Shown in pieces: positions 1-8,957 of a DNA stretch of 43,962 nucleotides. The position numbers and the translations under genes are program-made. The notes under the pieces were generated by a model, which did not search any database, had not been told where the DNA came from, and worked only from the letters and a program-made list of their open reading frames with translations. The first letter of the stretch is position 1, and the number at the start of each line of letters is the position of its first letter. The DNA lies in contig NZ_JAUSRE010000031.1 of NCBI RefSeq assembly GCF_030811655.1, positions 1-43,962 on the forward strand, in the 5' to 3' direction. This stretch comes from Pseudarthrobacter enclensis (GTDB taxonomy: Bacteria; Actinomycetota; Actinomycetes; Actinomycetales; Micrococcaceae).

Positions 1-876
1 CTCTTCGGGAAAGGCTTTGGGCATGAGGAACATCCTTCCACCCGCAAGGATCAAATCCTCACAGGCAAAGTGTCAATCAAACCTTCAGCAGTCCCTGATG
101 CAGAAAAAGATGATCTGCTTGAAGTTGCCCCACAACTTGCGACCTTCATTCGTGGCTTTAGCGGTTCCGACGAGTTCATCAAAAGAAAAACAAGATGGTG
201 CCTTGTGATCCCTGATAGCGCCGTGGAGGAGGTCTCGAAAGTCTTTGCTATCGCACGACGGCTCGATGGCGTCCGGGCGCACCGAGAAAAGAGCACTGAA
301 AAATCCACGAAGGCGATGGCCGCCACGCCAAACCGCTTCTATTTCTGGGCGCACCGGGACGTGGAATCTATCATCGTCCCCAAGGTTTCGTCGGCAAGGC
401 GCGAGTACATTCCGATTGGCTACATGGATCCGGACACAGTTATCTCTGATCTCGCTTTTGCCGCATATGACGCGAAACCGTGGGTGTTCGCACTGCTGAC
501 GTCCGCGATGCAAATGGCGTGGACCCGTGCGGTCGCAGGTCAGATGAAAACCGACTACCGCTACTCGAGCACGCTCGTCTACAACAACTTCCCAGTCCCT
601 CCGCTGTCCGATTCGATAAAGGATCAACTCACCGTGGCGGCGCTACGGGTACTCGACGTACGCGAATATCACTGCGAAAAGACACTAGCGGAACTGTACG
701 ACCCAGATCTGATGCCTGCGGACCTCCGAGCGGCCCATGAAAAGATTGATTCGTTGGTGGACTCGATCTACTCCAAGCGTAATTACGAGACAGACGAACA
801 AAGATTGTCGGACCTCTTTGCTTTGTATGAGGAAATGACAGCTGCAGAATCTGCCAAGGGGAGCAAGAAGAAGTGA
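1..876 (+). CDS. MmeI-like DNA methyltransferase, C-terminal part (5' end outside window)
   Basis: The reading frame is open at base 1, so this is the 3' part of a longer gene; a GTG at 70 is only an internal codon. The visible 292 residues match what I know of the C-terminal target-recognition region of MmeI/type IIG-like class I SAM-dependent DNA methyltransferases. The markers are an RWCL segment, VRAHRE, an LAATP-like segment (MAATPNRFYF), RVSS-type 'VPKVSSARREYIPIGY', the 'LTSAMQMAWTRAV' block, 'KTDYRYSSTLVYNNFP' and a terminal 'LAELYDPDLMP' helix region. The catalytic NPPY and SAM motifs would lie upstream of the window, so activity cannot be judged. The stop overlaps the next start by 4 bp (GTGA), so it heads a translationally coupled operon with a helicase and two nucleases. 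Likely job: modification, or modification plus restriction, in a phage-defence cassette. Confidence 0.85.
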   Translation, partial: LFGKGFGHEEHPSTRKDQILTGKVSIKPSAVPDAEKDDLLEVAPQLATFIRGFSGSDEFIKRKTRWCLVIPDSAVEEVSKVFAIARRLDGVRAHREKSTEKSTKAMAATPNRFYFWAHRDVESIIVPKVSSARREYIPIGYMDPDTVISDLAFAAYDAKPWVFALLTSAMQMAWTRAVAGQMKTDYRYSSTLVYNNFPVPPLSDSIKDQLTVAALRVLDVREYHCEKTLAELYDPDLMPADLRAAHEKIDSLVDSIYSKRNYETDEQRLSDLFALYEEMTAAESAKGSKKK

Positions 877-2849
877 ACAAGCCGATAAACATCGTCGATG
901 TGACCTATGCCCGTACGAAGGCGTCGGTCAACACCGACGCCCTGGGCATGCGCGAGATGCAGCAGCGCGTCTTCGCCAAGAGAGATGCCCAGCACCTGCT
1001 GGTCAAGGCTCCGCCGGCCTCAGGCAAATCGCGTGCGCTGATGTTCGTGGCGCTGGACAAGCTCTACAACCAGGGCCGGAAGAAAGTCATCGTCGCCGTG
1101 CCTGAACGGTCGATCGGTGCATCCTTCTCTTCGACCAAGCTCACGTCACACGGATTCTTCGCCGACTGGGACATCAAAGCCGAGCACAACCTCTGCGACG
1201 CCGGTTCCTCGCAGGGCAAGGTCGACGCATTCATCGACTTTCTCAGAGGTCCTGACGCCACGCTGGTCTGCACGCATGCGACGCTGCGGTTCGCCTTTGA
1301 GAAGCTCGCACCGGAAGCGCTCAACGGCACCGTGCTGGCGATCGATGAGTTCCACCATGTCTCTGCAGACACTGAAGCCAACCGCCTCGGCGCGCTCCTG
1401 CGTGAAGTCATGAACGGCTCGGACGTGCACATCGTGGCAATGACCGGCTCGTACTTCCGCGGAGACTCAGTGCCGGTTCTGTCCGCTGAAGACGAGGCAC
1501 AGTTCACGCCGGTCACGTTCAACTACTACGACCAGCTCAACGGTTATGAGCACCTGCACTCGCTCGGCATCGGGCATCACTTCTACCAGGGCCGCTATAC
1601 GGACGCTATCGGTGAAGTCCTGCACCTGGACAAGAAGACCATCGTTCATATTCCGAACGTCAACTCGGGGGAGTCCACCAAGGACAAGATCGAAGAAGTC
1701 GGGTTCATCATCGATGCGATCGGCCATGTCGAAGCCACTGACCCCGATACCGGAATCATCAGCATTCGCCACAAAGATACCGGTGAAATTCTTCGCGTCG
1801 CCGACCTCGTGGATGACACTGACCAGAAAAAACGTGCTGACACGCTCCACTATCTCTCCCATGTCGCCTCGAAAGAGCGCGACGCTGTGGACATCATCAT
1901 CGCCCTGGGCATGGCGAAGGAAGGCTTCGACTGGCCTTTTGCCGAGCACGCCCTGACCGTCGGGTACCGTGCCTCGCTGACCGAGGTCATCCAGATCATC
2001 GGCCGCGTTACCCGCGACAGCCCCGGCAAGGAGCATGCCCAGTTCACGAACCTGATTGCTGAGCCCGACGCCACTCAGGGTGAAGTGAAGGTCTCGGTGA
2101 ACAACATGCTGAAGGCCATTACGGCATCGTTGCTTATGGAGCAGGTACTCGCACAGAATTTCACCTTCAAAACTAAGAAGTTCGATGGTGACGACTCGAA
2201 GATCCCCGGTCAGCTGAAGATCAAGGGCTTCAAGGAGCCCTCGACGGAGCGTGTCAGGCAGATCGTCGAGACGGACCTGAACGACCTGAAAGCTACGATC
2301 TTGCAAGACGATACCTTCGCTCGCGCAGCTGCCGGCTCAATCGACGCTGAGACCGCCAACAAGCTCCTGATCCCGAAGATCATCCGGGAAAAGTACCCGG
2401 ACCTCAGCGACTCGCAGGTTGAGGAGGTGCGGCAGCAGGTCGTCGTGGACTCAGTGGTCAAGAACGGTGAGGTCCGCGAAGTCGGAGACAAACGCTTCAT
2501 CAAGATGGCAGAGAAGTTCGTCAACATCGATGAACTCTCCATCAACCTCATCGACTCGGTGAACCCCTTCCAGCGCGCCTTCGAGGTCATGTCCAAGTCG
2601 GTGACTCCCTCTGTACTGCGGATCATCCAGGACCAGATCACGGCTACCCGCGTCGAGTTCACTGAGGAAGAGGCTCTGGCTCTTGTTCCCCGGATCAAGA
2701 ACTGGATCAAGGTCAACAATCGACGGCCAGACTCCCGTGCCGAGGAACCGACTGAGAAACGATACGCAGACGCGCTGCTCTGGCTCCAGCGGGCCAAGCA
2801 GAAACTTGAAGCCCAAAAGCGTGCGACTGAAATGGCAACGGACGAATGA
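873..2849 (+). CDS. DEAD/DEAH-box (SF2) helicase, defence-type
   Basis: A 658-residue superfamily 2 helicase with a GTG start overlapping the methyltransferase stop (GTGA). Motif I/Walker A is APPASGKS at residues 46-53, motif II is DEFHH at 158-162, motif III is TGS at 191-193, and motif VI is QIIGRVTRD at 374-382. After the two RecA-like domains, residues from about 400 form a long, charged, mainly helical tail I do not recognise. Such helicases in restriction-like operons are thought to translocate on DNA and hand it to partner nucleases. The end overlaps the next gene by 4 bp (ATGA). The catalytic motifs look intact. The exact defence family is not assigned; a general DNA-repair helicase is possible but unlikely in this context. 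Confidence 0.88.
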   Translation: MNKPINIVDVTYARTKASVNTDALGMREMQQRVFAKRDAQHLLVKAPPASGKSRALMFVALDKLYNQGRKKVIVAVPERSIGASFSSTKLTSHGFFADWDIKAEHNLCDAGSSQGKVDAFIDFLRGPDATLVCTHATLRFAFEKLAPEALNGTVLAIDEFHHVSADTEANRLGALLREVMNGSDVHIVAMTGSYFRGDSVPVLSAEDEAQFTPVTFNYYDQLNGYEHLHSLGIGHHFYQGRYTDAIGEVLHLDKKTIVHIPNVNSGESTKDKIEEVGFIIDAIGHVEATDPDTGIISIRHKDTGEILRVADLVDDTDQKKRADTLHYLSHVASKERDAVDIIIALGMAKEGFDWPFAEHALTVGYRASLTEVIQIIGRVTRDSPGKEHAQFTNLIAEPDATQGEVKVSVNNMLKAITASLLMEQVLAQNFTFKTKKFDGDDSKIPGQLKIKGFKEPSTERVRQIVETDLNDLKATILQDDTFARAAAGSIDAETANKLLIPKIIREKYPDLSDSQVEEVRQQVVVDSVVKNGEVREVGDKRFIKMAEKFVNIDELSINLIDSVNPFQRAFEVMSKSVTPSVLRIIQDQITATRVEFTEEEALALVPRIKNWIKVNNRRPDSRAEEPTEKRYADALLWLQRAKQKLEAQKRATEMATDE

Positions 2850-4054
2850 TCGATAACGACGAAATTTTCGAGGAAGCGCCGGCTTCCCTGCAAGACCTCA
2901 TCGACAACGACCTCGATGGCCTGCTCAACGTGCCTGAGAAAGCCAAGAAGGTAACCTCGTCTGACCGCCTTGAGCGGGCTTTCCTAGAGATCGTGGAGTT
3001 CCGCCGGACACACGAGCGTCTGCCGAGCTCGGCGACGAGGGAGATCGCCGAGCGGAAGCTTGGGGCCCGCCTGGAGGGCATCCTGGCCAACGACGAAAAG
3101 ATCGCAGCGCTCAAACACCTCGACACGGAGTTCGAACTCCTGGCTGTAGAGGCAGCGCCAGAGTCATTGGACGAGCTTCTTGACAGCGATGACCTGGACG
3201 ATCTGCTCGGCGACGACAGTGGCATCCTCGACGTATCGGATCTTCCCGTGATCAAACGGCCCGAGTCTCCGGACTCGGTCGCTCAGCGGGTAAAGGCCGA
3301 GGACTTCGACCTGTTCGAACCTTTGTTCAAAGCGAAGCACGCCGAGCTGGCCGAAGGCACATATAGTCTGGTGCCTTTCACCGGCATGGATCTTATCCGT
3401 GAGGGTGCGTTCTTCGTTCTCAGTGGCGTTATGTGCTTTGTCGCTGAGGTCGGTGAAGACGTGGACCTGATTGTCGGCGGCAAGCCCAGGCAGAAGCAGC
3501 GGCTCCGCCTAGTCTTCGAAAACGGCACTGAATCGGCGATGTACAAACAGAGCCTCATGACCCGCATGTACGAAGCACAGGGCCAGGTCCTGGCACGGAC
3601 GGGGCACGATGCGGGCGAGGTCCTCGATGCGGACGTAGAGAGCGGTCACATCTACGTGCTGCAGTCGCTCAGCGACGACGCCCAAATCGCGGGAATGAAG
3701 GACCTTCACAAGATCGGCTTCTCCACCACCAAGGTCGAAACCCGCATCAAAAACGCGACGAATTCGCCAACTTACCTGATGGCACCCGTGAAGGTGCTGG
3801 CGGACTACCGGCTCTACAATGTGCGTGCGTCGTGGCTGGAGCACCTCTTGCACCGGGTGTTCGCCGAGGTGCGTCTGGACCTGACTCAGGTCGACCGGAA
3901 GGGACGCGACTACGACCCATCGGAGTGGTTCGTGGTGCCGCTGGAAACCATCAACAAAGCCGTCGCAATGATCATGTCCGGCGAGATCACCGACTATGTC
4001 TACGACGCTCAGCTCAAGAAACTCGTCGAACGACAACAGGCAGGATGGGAATGA
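2846..4054 (+). CDS. GIY-YIG nuclease-domain protein (T5orf172/MUG113-like)
   Basis: This 402-residue protein starts at an ATG overlapping the helicase stop (ATGA). The N-terminal ~150 residues are very acidic (runs such as LLDSDDLDDLLGDD near 111-124) and probably disordered or a docking segment. Residues ~265-345 form a GIY-YIG-type nuclease domain of the T5orf172/MUG113 kind: HIYVL at 268-272, HKIGFS at 288-293 (the YIG strand), an Arg at 300, and a Glu at 332 within 'SWLEHLLHR', matching the expected metal-binding glutamate. It therefore likely cuts DNA. Tight coupling to the helicase suggests the two work as one complex. I know similar helicase/GIY-YIG neighbours in actinobacterial defence islands but cannot name this cassette. 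Confidence 0.8.
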   Translation: MIDNDEIFEEAPASLQDLIDNDLDGLLNVPEKAKKVTSSDRLERAFLEIVEFRRTHERLPSSATREIAERKLGARLEGILANDEKIAALKHLDTEFELLAVEAAPESLDELLDSDDLDDLLGDDSGILDVSDLPVIKRPESPDSVAQRVKAEDFDLFEPLFKAKHAELAEGTYSLVPFTGMDLIREGAFFVLSGVMCFVAEVGEDVDLIVGGKPRQKQRLRLVFENGTESAMYKQSLMTRMYEAQGQVLARTGHDAGEVLDADVESGHIYVLQSLSDDAQIAGMKDLHKIGFSTTKVETRIKNATNSPTYLMAPVKVLADYRLYNVRASWLEHLLHRVFAEVRLDLTQVDRKGRDYDPSEWFVVPLETINKAVAMIMSGEITDYVYDAQLKKLVERQQAGWE

Positions 4055-4069
4055 TGAACGGCTGTTGAG

Positions 4070-5149
4070 ATGGGCTTGTGGCGGGCAGAGGGCGGCCAAC
4101 TCAGCCGGATAGTGCCGACATCAATCGGATTGGAATCCCAGTTGGAGGGCTACATCGAGTCTGACCCGTCAGTGCTTGGCGAGCCGCTTCTCGTCATTGG
4201 CCGGCAGGTTCCGACCGCGCACGGGGGATTCGTAGATCTGCTCGCCCTGGACGAAACGGCGTCGCTGCACGTAATCGAACTCAAACGCGACAAAACTCCA
4301 CGCGATGTTGCCGCTCAAACCCTCGATTACGGCTCCTGGGCAGCAACCCTTGGCCGAAGCGATATCGACCATATCTTCGCCACCTACCGTCCAGGCCTTG
4401 CTCTAGAAGAAGCGTTTGCCGATCGTTTCGGCGACACTCTTCCTGAAGAGGTCAACACTGCACAAGAATTTACAATCGTTGCCGCCAGCGTTGACAACGC
4501 TACCGAGCGCATCGTGCGGTTCCTCAATGAAGACTTCGAAGTTCCCATCAACGTCGTCTTCTTCAGGCATTTTCAGGACAACGGATCTTCGTACCTTGCC
4601 CGCAGCTGGCTGGTCGATCAGAGCGAACAAGCCAAGTCGTCCATTTCCGCGGTCTCGCGGAAGAACAAGACACGTGAGCCGTGGAACGGGTCTGACTGGT
4701 ACGTCTCATTTGGTGAAGAGCCAACAGGCCGGCAATGGGTCGACGGCATGAAGTACGGTTTCGTCTCGGGCCGCGGCGGCAAGGTATATTCCCGGACGCT
4801 CAGGACTGTGCCGATTGGTGCCAGAGTCTTCGCCTACATTCCAAAGGTTGGATATGTAGGAATTGGCACCGTCGCCGGCGAAGCCCAGCGGTACCACAAA
4901 AGCACGCTTCTCGTCGACGGGGCCGAGCGACAGCTGCGTGAACTCGACCTCTCCGGGAATTATCGCCACGAGGGCGATGAGAGCGACGACAATGCTGAAT
5001 GGGTTGTTCCGGTCGACTGGATACGGGCCGTTCCGCAAGCGCAGGCCGTGTGGAAAGCCGGTCTTTTCTCCAACCCGAATACGGCTACAAAGTTGCGAAG
5101 CCAGTTCACAATCGAGCACGTCACTGCTGCTTTCGGACTTGACGACTGA
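4070..5149 (+). CDS. PD-(D/E)XK nuclease (NucS/DUF91-like) with C-terminal PUA-like domain
   Basis: A 359-residue protein starting 15 nt after the GIY-YIG gene. Residues ~45-110 carry a RecB/NucS-like PD-(D/E)XK core: Asp56 in 'GGFVDLLALD' and Glu70-x-Lys72 in 'HVIELKRDKTPRDV', then a helix with Gln and Tyr (AQTLDYGSW). This layout is typical of DUF91/NucS-like nucleases. Residues ~210-335 look like a PUA/EVE-type beta-barrel (WYVSFGE, then 'GARVFAYIPKVGYVGIGTV'), a fold often used to read modified bases. Nuclease plus modified-base reader fits a system that senses methylation state set by the upstream methyltransferase. The role is inferred from the domains; catalytic residues are present. 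Confidence 0.78.
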   Translation: MGLWRAEGGQLSRIVPTSIGLESQLEGYIESDPSVLGEPLLVIGRQVPTAHGGFVDLLALDETASLHVIELKRDKTPRDVAAQTLDYGSWAATLGRSDIDHIFATYRPGLALEEAFADRFGDTLPEEVNTAQEFTIVAASVDNATERIVRFLNEDFEVPINVVFFRHFQDNGSSYLARSWLVDQSEQAKSSISAVSRKNKTREPWNGSDWYVSFGEEPTGRQWVDGMKYGFVSGRGGKVYSRTLRTVPIGARVFAYIPKVGYVGIGTVAGEAQRYHKSTLLVDGAERQLRELDLSGNYRHEGDESDDNAEWVVPVDWIRAVPQAQAVWKAGLFSNPNTATKLRSQFTIEHVTAAFGLDD

Positions 5150-5267
5150 GCATCGACGGATGGCCCATCGAGAGTTACGCGGACAAGAGCGGTCGCGGAT
5201 AGCAGGCCTGACCCTCGCCTGAGGCGACGCTCGTGTCGAACCAAGCCGCGGTAGGAGAATCGTGAGG

Positions 5268-6122
5268 ATGACGACGGCGCTTCCCGACCTCTGGACCGAC
5301 TGGTGCTCGGTTACGGGCGTGCCCACCCATAAGATCGACGAGGTATCGCTATCGTGTTTCTCGCAGCAGGCGCAGCCGTCCCAGGCTGTGCTCGCGGCGC
5401 TGCGCCGGCGGCTGGCTCCCCCCACAGATCCCGTCGCCCCGGCCTGGCCGCGCGGGCACCGGGACGACCCGGATTCCCTGCAGCGGTTGATCCGGCGCGC
5501 AACAGCGATCATCCAGCACCCGGACACCCACTGGGTCTTCCGGCTGCGGCTGCGGCGGATGCTGTTCGCGGCGGTGCTGCTGGCACCGCGCTCCCATGGA
5601 GGCCTCGGACTGGACAGGGCGGGGGCGCTTGGGCTGCGGCCGGACAGGATGCGCGAGCTGCACCAGTGGATTGGCATCGCCGAGGACCCGAGAGCCTGTC
5701 CGGCATGCGCCACCTGGTCATGGCTCGATGTGATCGGCACCAACAGCGGGTGGTCGCACGGCTCCGTCCGGGCCCTGGGGAACCGCCGCGACGAAGACGG
5801 CCCCGCGCACCGGCACCTGCGGCCGGACCCCAATCCGGACTGGCACTTCTCCATCGGTATGCTGCCAGCCGTGGACCGCTGGGCATGGATCGATGCCTAC
5901 CGCTCCATGCACCCATCCTCGCTGTCGGCGGTCATCAGTGCCGCGGCACTGCTGCTCGACGGTCCGGACCCCGCGCCCGGGCCGGGGCCTGCTGCGGCTG
6001 CGATGCAGGCCAGCCCCCGGCGGCAGATGTCACATGAGGAGGAAGAGCAGATCCTCAAGCGCGCCGACGAACTCACCGCGCGCGTCGAGGCGATCCTTCT
6101 CGAGTTCGATAACGGCCAATAA
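5268..6122 (+). CDS. Hypothetical protein with CPAC motif
   Basis: About 284 residues, function not recognised. An AGGAG at 5253-5257 sits 10 nt before the ATG at 5268; a GTG at 5262 is in frame but only 4 nt from the site, so ATG is preferred. The middle is rich in Arg and Trp (WVFRLRLRRMLFAAVLLAP; LHQWIGIA). A Cys-x-x-Cys pair (ACPACATWSW) follows, which might bind a metal but lacks a second pair. A proline-rich linker then leads to a charged C-terminal helix (EEEEQILKRADELTARVEAI). It lies 118 nt after the nuclease cassette and is followed closely by two more unnamed genes in the same direction, so it probably belongs to a separate cargo module of the island. Confidence 0.6.
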   Translation: MTTALPDLWTDWCSVTGVPTHKIDEVSLSCFSQQAQPSQAVLAALRRRLAPPTDPVAPAWPRGHRDDPDSLQRLIRRATAIIQHPDTHWVFRLRLRRMLFAAVLLAPRSHGGLGLDRAGALGLRPDRMRELHQWIGIAEDPRACPACATWSWLDVIGTNSGWSHGSVRALGNRRDEDGPAHRHLRPDPNPDWHFSIGMLPAVDRWAWIDAYRSMHPSSLSAVISAAALLLDGPDPAPGPGPAAAAMQASPRRQMSHEEEEQILKRADELTARVEAILLEFDNGQ

Positions 6123-6132
6123 TATCGTGTGT

Positions 6133-6303
6133 ATGGGATTCAACTGGGAGCAGGTCCTCGGGGCCAAGGGCGCAGGCCTCTCCGACGCCTACGACCAGAG
6201 CGCCTCCGACGCGCTGTACCAGGACCACCCCAGCGCGGCTCCGCCGGCAGGTCCGGAAGACCCGGGCGATGAGGTCGTCCGCCTGCCGTTCGACGAGACC
6301 TGA
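6133..6303 (+). CDS. Small hypothetical protein (56 aa)
   Basis: A 56-residue protein starting at ATG 6133, 10 nt after the preceding gene, with a possible in-frame GTG at 6127. It begins MGFNWEQVLGAKGAGLSDAY and then becomes acidic and proline-rich, ending VVRLPFDET. No family recognised. The aromatic-rich start, tight spacing to both neighbours and matching strand support a real gene over a chance frame. Confidence 0.5.
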   Translation: MGFNWEQVLGAKGAGLSDAYDQSASDALYQDHPSAAPPAGPEDPGDEVVRLPFDET

Positions 6304-6315
6304 GCGCAGACCGAC

Positions 6316-7512
6316 GTGAGGCATGACTGGCTCCCGGACCGCCACCTCGGCGTTGCCGCCACACTGGCACATGCAGGGGAGCTGATCGGACAGATTTCCG
6401 CACTGCTGTTCGCCTACCAGACGCAGCCCGAGGGCATCTTCGGGCTGGTGGAAGTGCCCACGACCGCCGCGTTCAGCTGCACAGTCGTTGGGCGCGTGGC
6501 TCCGATCCCACGGAAAGTGCCGCTCCTCGTAGCCGACGTGCTCGTGACGCTTCGGGCTGCGCTCGAACACACCCTTTTCGCAGAGGCCGAGTTCCTGGAC
6601 GGTGCGCCCCTCGACGCGAAGGCGGCCAAACTGGTCGAAGTGCCTGCCTCGGACACCTGGGAGAAATTTGAGGACTGGAAGAAAAAGCGGGCCCGCAAGG
6701 GGCCTCCGTCGCTGCGAGGGCGGGGAGAGCTCGCCCGACGGCTGGAGGCCCTGCAGCCGTTCCACCGTCGGATGGAGCCGCAGTCCCATCCTCTTGCCCG
6801 GCTTGTGCTGCACACCAACCATGCGAAGCACAGGATGCCGGCGATCACCGCCGTCCGCCTGGCTGCCATGTACGAGGACGACCGGATGCCCCGTTCAATC
6901 CGTGATCTTGCGCCTCGGCCCGAGGAACCGCTGCGTGTCGGCGAGGTCATCGCCCAGACACCCATCGGCACGAAGGTCCCCGTCACCCTGTTCCCGACAG
7001 TCGGGATCAATCGGCCGGGTACTGACCGGTGGCCGGTGCTAATCAAGGAGCTGGAGGAGATCGCCCACTGGGTACGCACGCAAGCCGTTCCGCGCCTGAT
7101 CACAGGGACCGAGCCACCCGAGCCTGGGCTTCCGACGCGCTACGAGATCTCCGTCGGACATGAGGACGAGCGCCAGGCGATGTCGACGGGGTCGACGACA
7201 TCGGCCGGGGAACGCCACAAAAAGGACTTGGTTGCACCATCGGCGCGTGGTGATCTAGCCGAGATGATCAGCATGATAGATGGCTCCCCGAGCGAACCGC
7301 AGATCGCCAGGTGGCTGGCTCAGCTGAACGATGAGGGGGTGCTCGAACAGATGTCGCGGCTGCGGGTGGCATTCGACTACGACCCCGAGGTCGAGCGGCA
7401 CAATCTCGAAGTCCTGAAGGGCTGTCGAGATGCGGCGTTCAGGTTCGGGGACAGCGACGGGACGAGAAGTAAGCCTGGGTCCCCTCGACGGGATGCCCGT
7501 TTTGGGACATAA
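6316..7512 (+). CDS. Hypothetical helical protein with RxxLEH and KHR motifs
   Basis: 398 residues from a GTG at 6316, 12 nt after the small protein. The N-terminal half resembles an uncharacterised bacterial family with a helix carrying R-x-A-L-E-H (VTLRAALEHTLFA, residues ~76-88) and later a 'LQPFH...LHTNHAKHRMP' block around residues 150-180. The paired E/D-H and N-x-x-K-H-R helices recall HEPN-like folds, but that link is inference. The C-terminal third is charged and lower in complexity. Member of the 5.2-7.5 kb unnamed trio; a defence or toxin role is possible, not shown. Confidence 0.6.
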   Translation: MRHDWLPDRHLGVAATLAHAGELIGQISALLFAYQTQPEGIFGLVEVPTTAAFSCTVVGRVAPIPRKVPLLVADVLVTLRAALEHTLFAEAEFLDGAPLDAKAAKLVEVPASDTWEKFEDWKKKRARKGPPSLRGRGELARRLEALQPFHRRMEPQSHPLARLVLHTNHAKHRMPAITAVRLAAMYEDDRMPRSIRDLAPRPEEPLRVGEVIAQTPIGTKVPVTLFPTVGINRPGTDRWPVLIKELEEIAHWVRTQAVPRLITGTEPPEPGLPTRYEISVGHEDERQAMSTGSTTSAGERHKKDLVAPSARGDLAEMISMIDGSPSEPQIARWLAQLNDEGVLEQMSRLRVAFDYDPEVERHNLEVLKGCRDAAFRFGDSDGTRSKPGSPRRDARFGT

Positions 7513-7566
7513 CCGCTGGTCAGGGAGCATGCACGCTTAGGTTTGCACTCCCCCGGGGGTATGTCC

Positions 7567-7728
7567 TTAACCGTGTATGCGTGGAGCCATGCAGGAGGGC
7601 GTCCTGGTCTCCTCGCCGTCGGCTTCCAGGGCTCCTCGCAGGCGTCCCAGTGCCGGCCCGCGCTCCTCCAGATACTCCTGGAAGGCTGCCTCAGCCTTCG
7701 CCTTGGTCAGATCGAGATAGGGAGTCAT
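7567..7728 (-). CDS. Small acidic hypothetical protein (53 aa)
   Basis: A minus-strand frame of 53 residues beginning MTPYLDLTKAKAEAAFQEYL, with a purine-rich site (AAGGGGGA) 5-6 nt before the ATG at 7728. The first 38 residues should form an amphipathic helix (AEAAFQEYLEERGPALGRL). The composition fits the local coding style. No family recognised. It is convergent with the 398-residue gene. Confidence 0.5.
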   Translation of the reverse strand: MTPYLDLTKAKAEAAFQEYLEERGPALGRLRGALEADGEETRTPSCMAPRIHG

Positions 7729-7887
7729 GACATCCCCCTTATTTGGTCGGTCATGGCGAGGTCGACGTCGTTGCCGTCGACGCAGAGCTAAGGATGGACC
7801 CGCTCAGGCTCACGTCACCACCACTCACTCATCCGTGTATTCGGAGAAGGGAGGATTGTCGGGGCAGTCAACAGATGTCGCAATACC

Positions 7888-8504
7888 TCAGCCGCGGAAA
7901 GCGACCAGCCACGCCAGCGCGAAGGGACGACCGACCGGGTAGGGCTGGAGTTCCCGCATGTCTATGCTGAATTTCGCCAACGCCGCAGCCACTGTTGGAT
8001 CCCCGACCCGGTGAACGGTCAATCCGACCTGTTCGAGGTCGAAGGCATATCGAGCGTCAAGTACTCGTTTCCTGAGGACGGCCAGCGCGTTCTTCTTTGC
8101 TTCCTTGACCTGCTGCCGGTCCGGCTTTTCTGATGAACCGAAGCAAATCACATTAAAGACTTTGCTACCGGATGCCAGGCGTAGCCTGAGCAGCTCCATG
8201 CTGTCATAGACTTCGGCCCGATCAATCGGCTCGTGCCAGGACCCGAAACCGAAGATCTTTTCCAGAGTCGGGTCCGCTCCCGGTGTGCTGCGGTACCCAT
8301 CGGGTATGCGCCCATACGGCTGAGGGATTGATTGATCTCCCAGCTGGTGTCCTTCCGGGTCAATTGAGTTGGCGGAACAGCCCGATGTCGCTTGTCTTCT
8401 TTGATATACGCGGCCTGTGCGAGGTAGAACGCTTCCGCTTCGGTGTACCCAGCCGCCGCCAAGCGGCCCATCATGCCGGTCACCGCGCCATCTAAGAGAC
8501 CCAT
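7888..8504 (-). pseudogene. Frameshifted hypothetical gene (~205 aa if restored)
   Basis: Two minus-strand frames form one protein. The N-terminal part starts at ATG 8504 (MGLLDGAVTGMMGRLAAAGY, then EAEAFYLAQAAYIKEDKRHR). A second frame carries ~150 codons with no usable start of its own (IPDGYRSTP, then KIFGFGSWHEPIDRAEVYDS, ending RPFALAWLVAFRG). The frames must be joined by a shift between about 8320 and 8400. The total, 617 nt, is one short of a multiple of three, consistent with a single-base loss. Function unknown; a C-terminal 'KKNALAVLRKRVLDARYAFD' helix is visible. It may be decay or a read error. Confidence 0.6.
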
Positions 8505-8617
8505 AAAGCGTATGCTAACCGTCCTGAGCAGGGGGATGGAAGAGTAAGTGATGCCCCATCCTCCTGCTGGACTGGATCCAAGATGCTGCACCTGCAGGCA
8601 GTTTCAAACAACCTCAG

Positions 8618-8869
8618 CTAGGGGTTTGTCGGAGCGGGCTTCGAAGCGCGTAGCTTGACGCCAGCGACCCAGAACAGGACGAATCCCGCAGTATCGAACG
8701 GAATCCAGGATCCCCGTGCGGCGTAGACCGGAATGAAGGGGTCGAACAAGAGGGCGATGAGGATGAAGACACCACTCCGGACACAATTGCACGCGAGGAC
8801 GTTGGCGCTAGCCGATTCGGTAGGGGTATAGCTGAAGGTCATGCGTGTTGTACTCATACCCACTCTCAT
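8618..8869 (-). CDS. Small membrane protein, DUF6804-like
   Basis: 83 residues on the minus strand. Two hydrophobic segments (SGVFILIALLFDPFIPV and FDTAGFVLFWVAGVKL) flank an 'ALLFDPFIPVYAARGSW' block that I associate with DUF6804-type membrane proteins (LLFNPxxPVxxxRxxW). The N-terminal ~30 residues lack the earlier membrane helix I would expect, so it may be N-terminally shortened or the start may be wrong. It stands alone between two unrelated minus-strand units. Confidence 0.5.
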   Translation of the reverse strand: MRVGMSTTRMTFSYTPTESASANVLACNCVRSGVFILIALLFDPFIPVYAARGSWIPFDTAGFVLFWVAGVKLRASKPAPTNP

Positions 8870-8957
8870 GGAGCAGGCGAAGTCCGGGAGTTGGATGTCC
8901 CGTTCGAAGGCCTCACTCAGGACGAGTAACTCGGCCCTCCTCCCGCTGCGGCGGATC

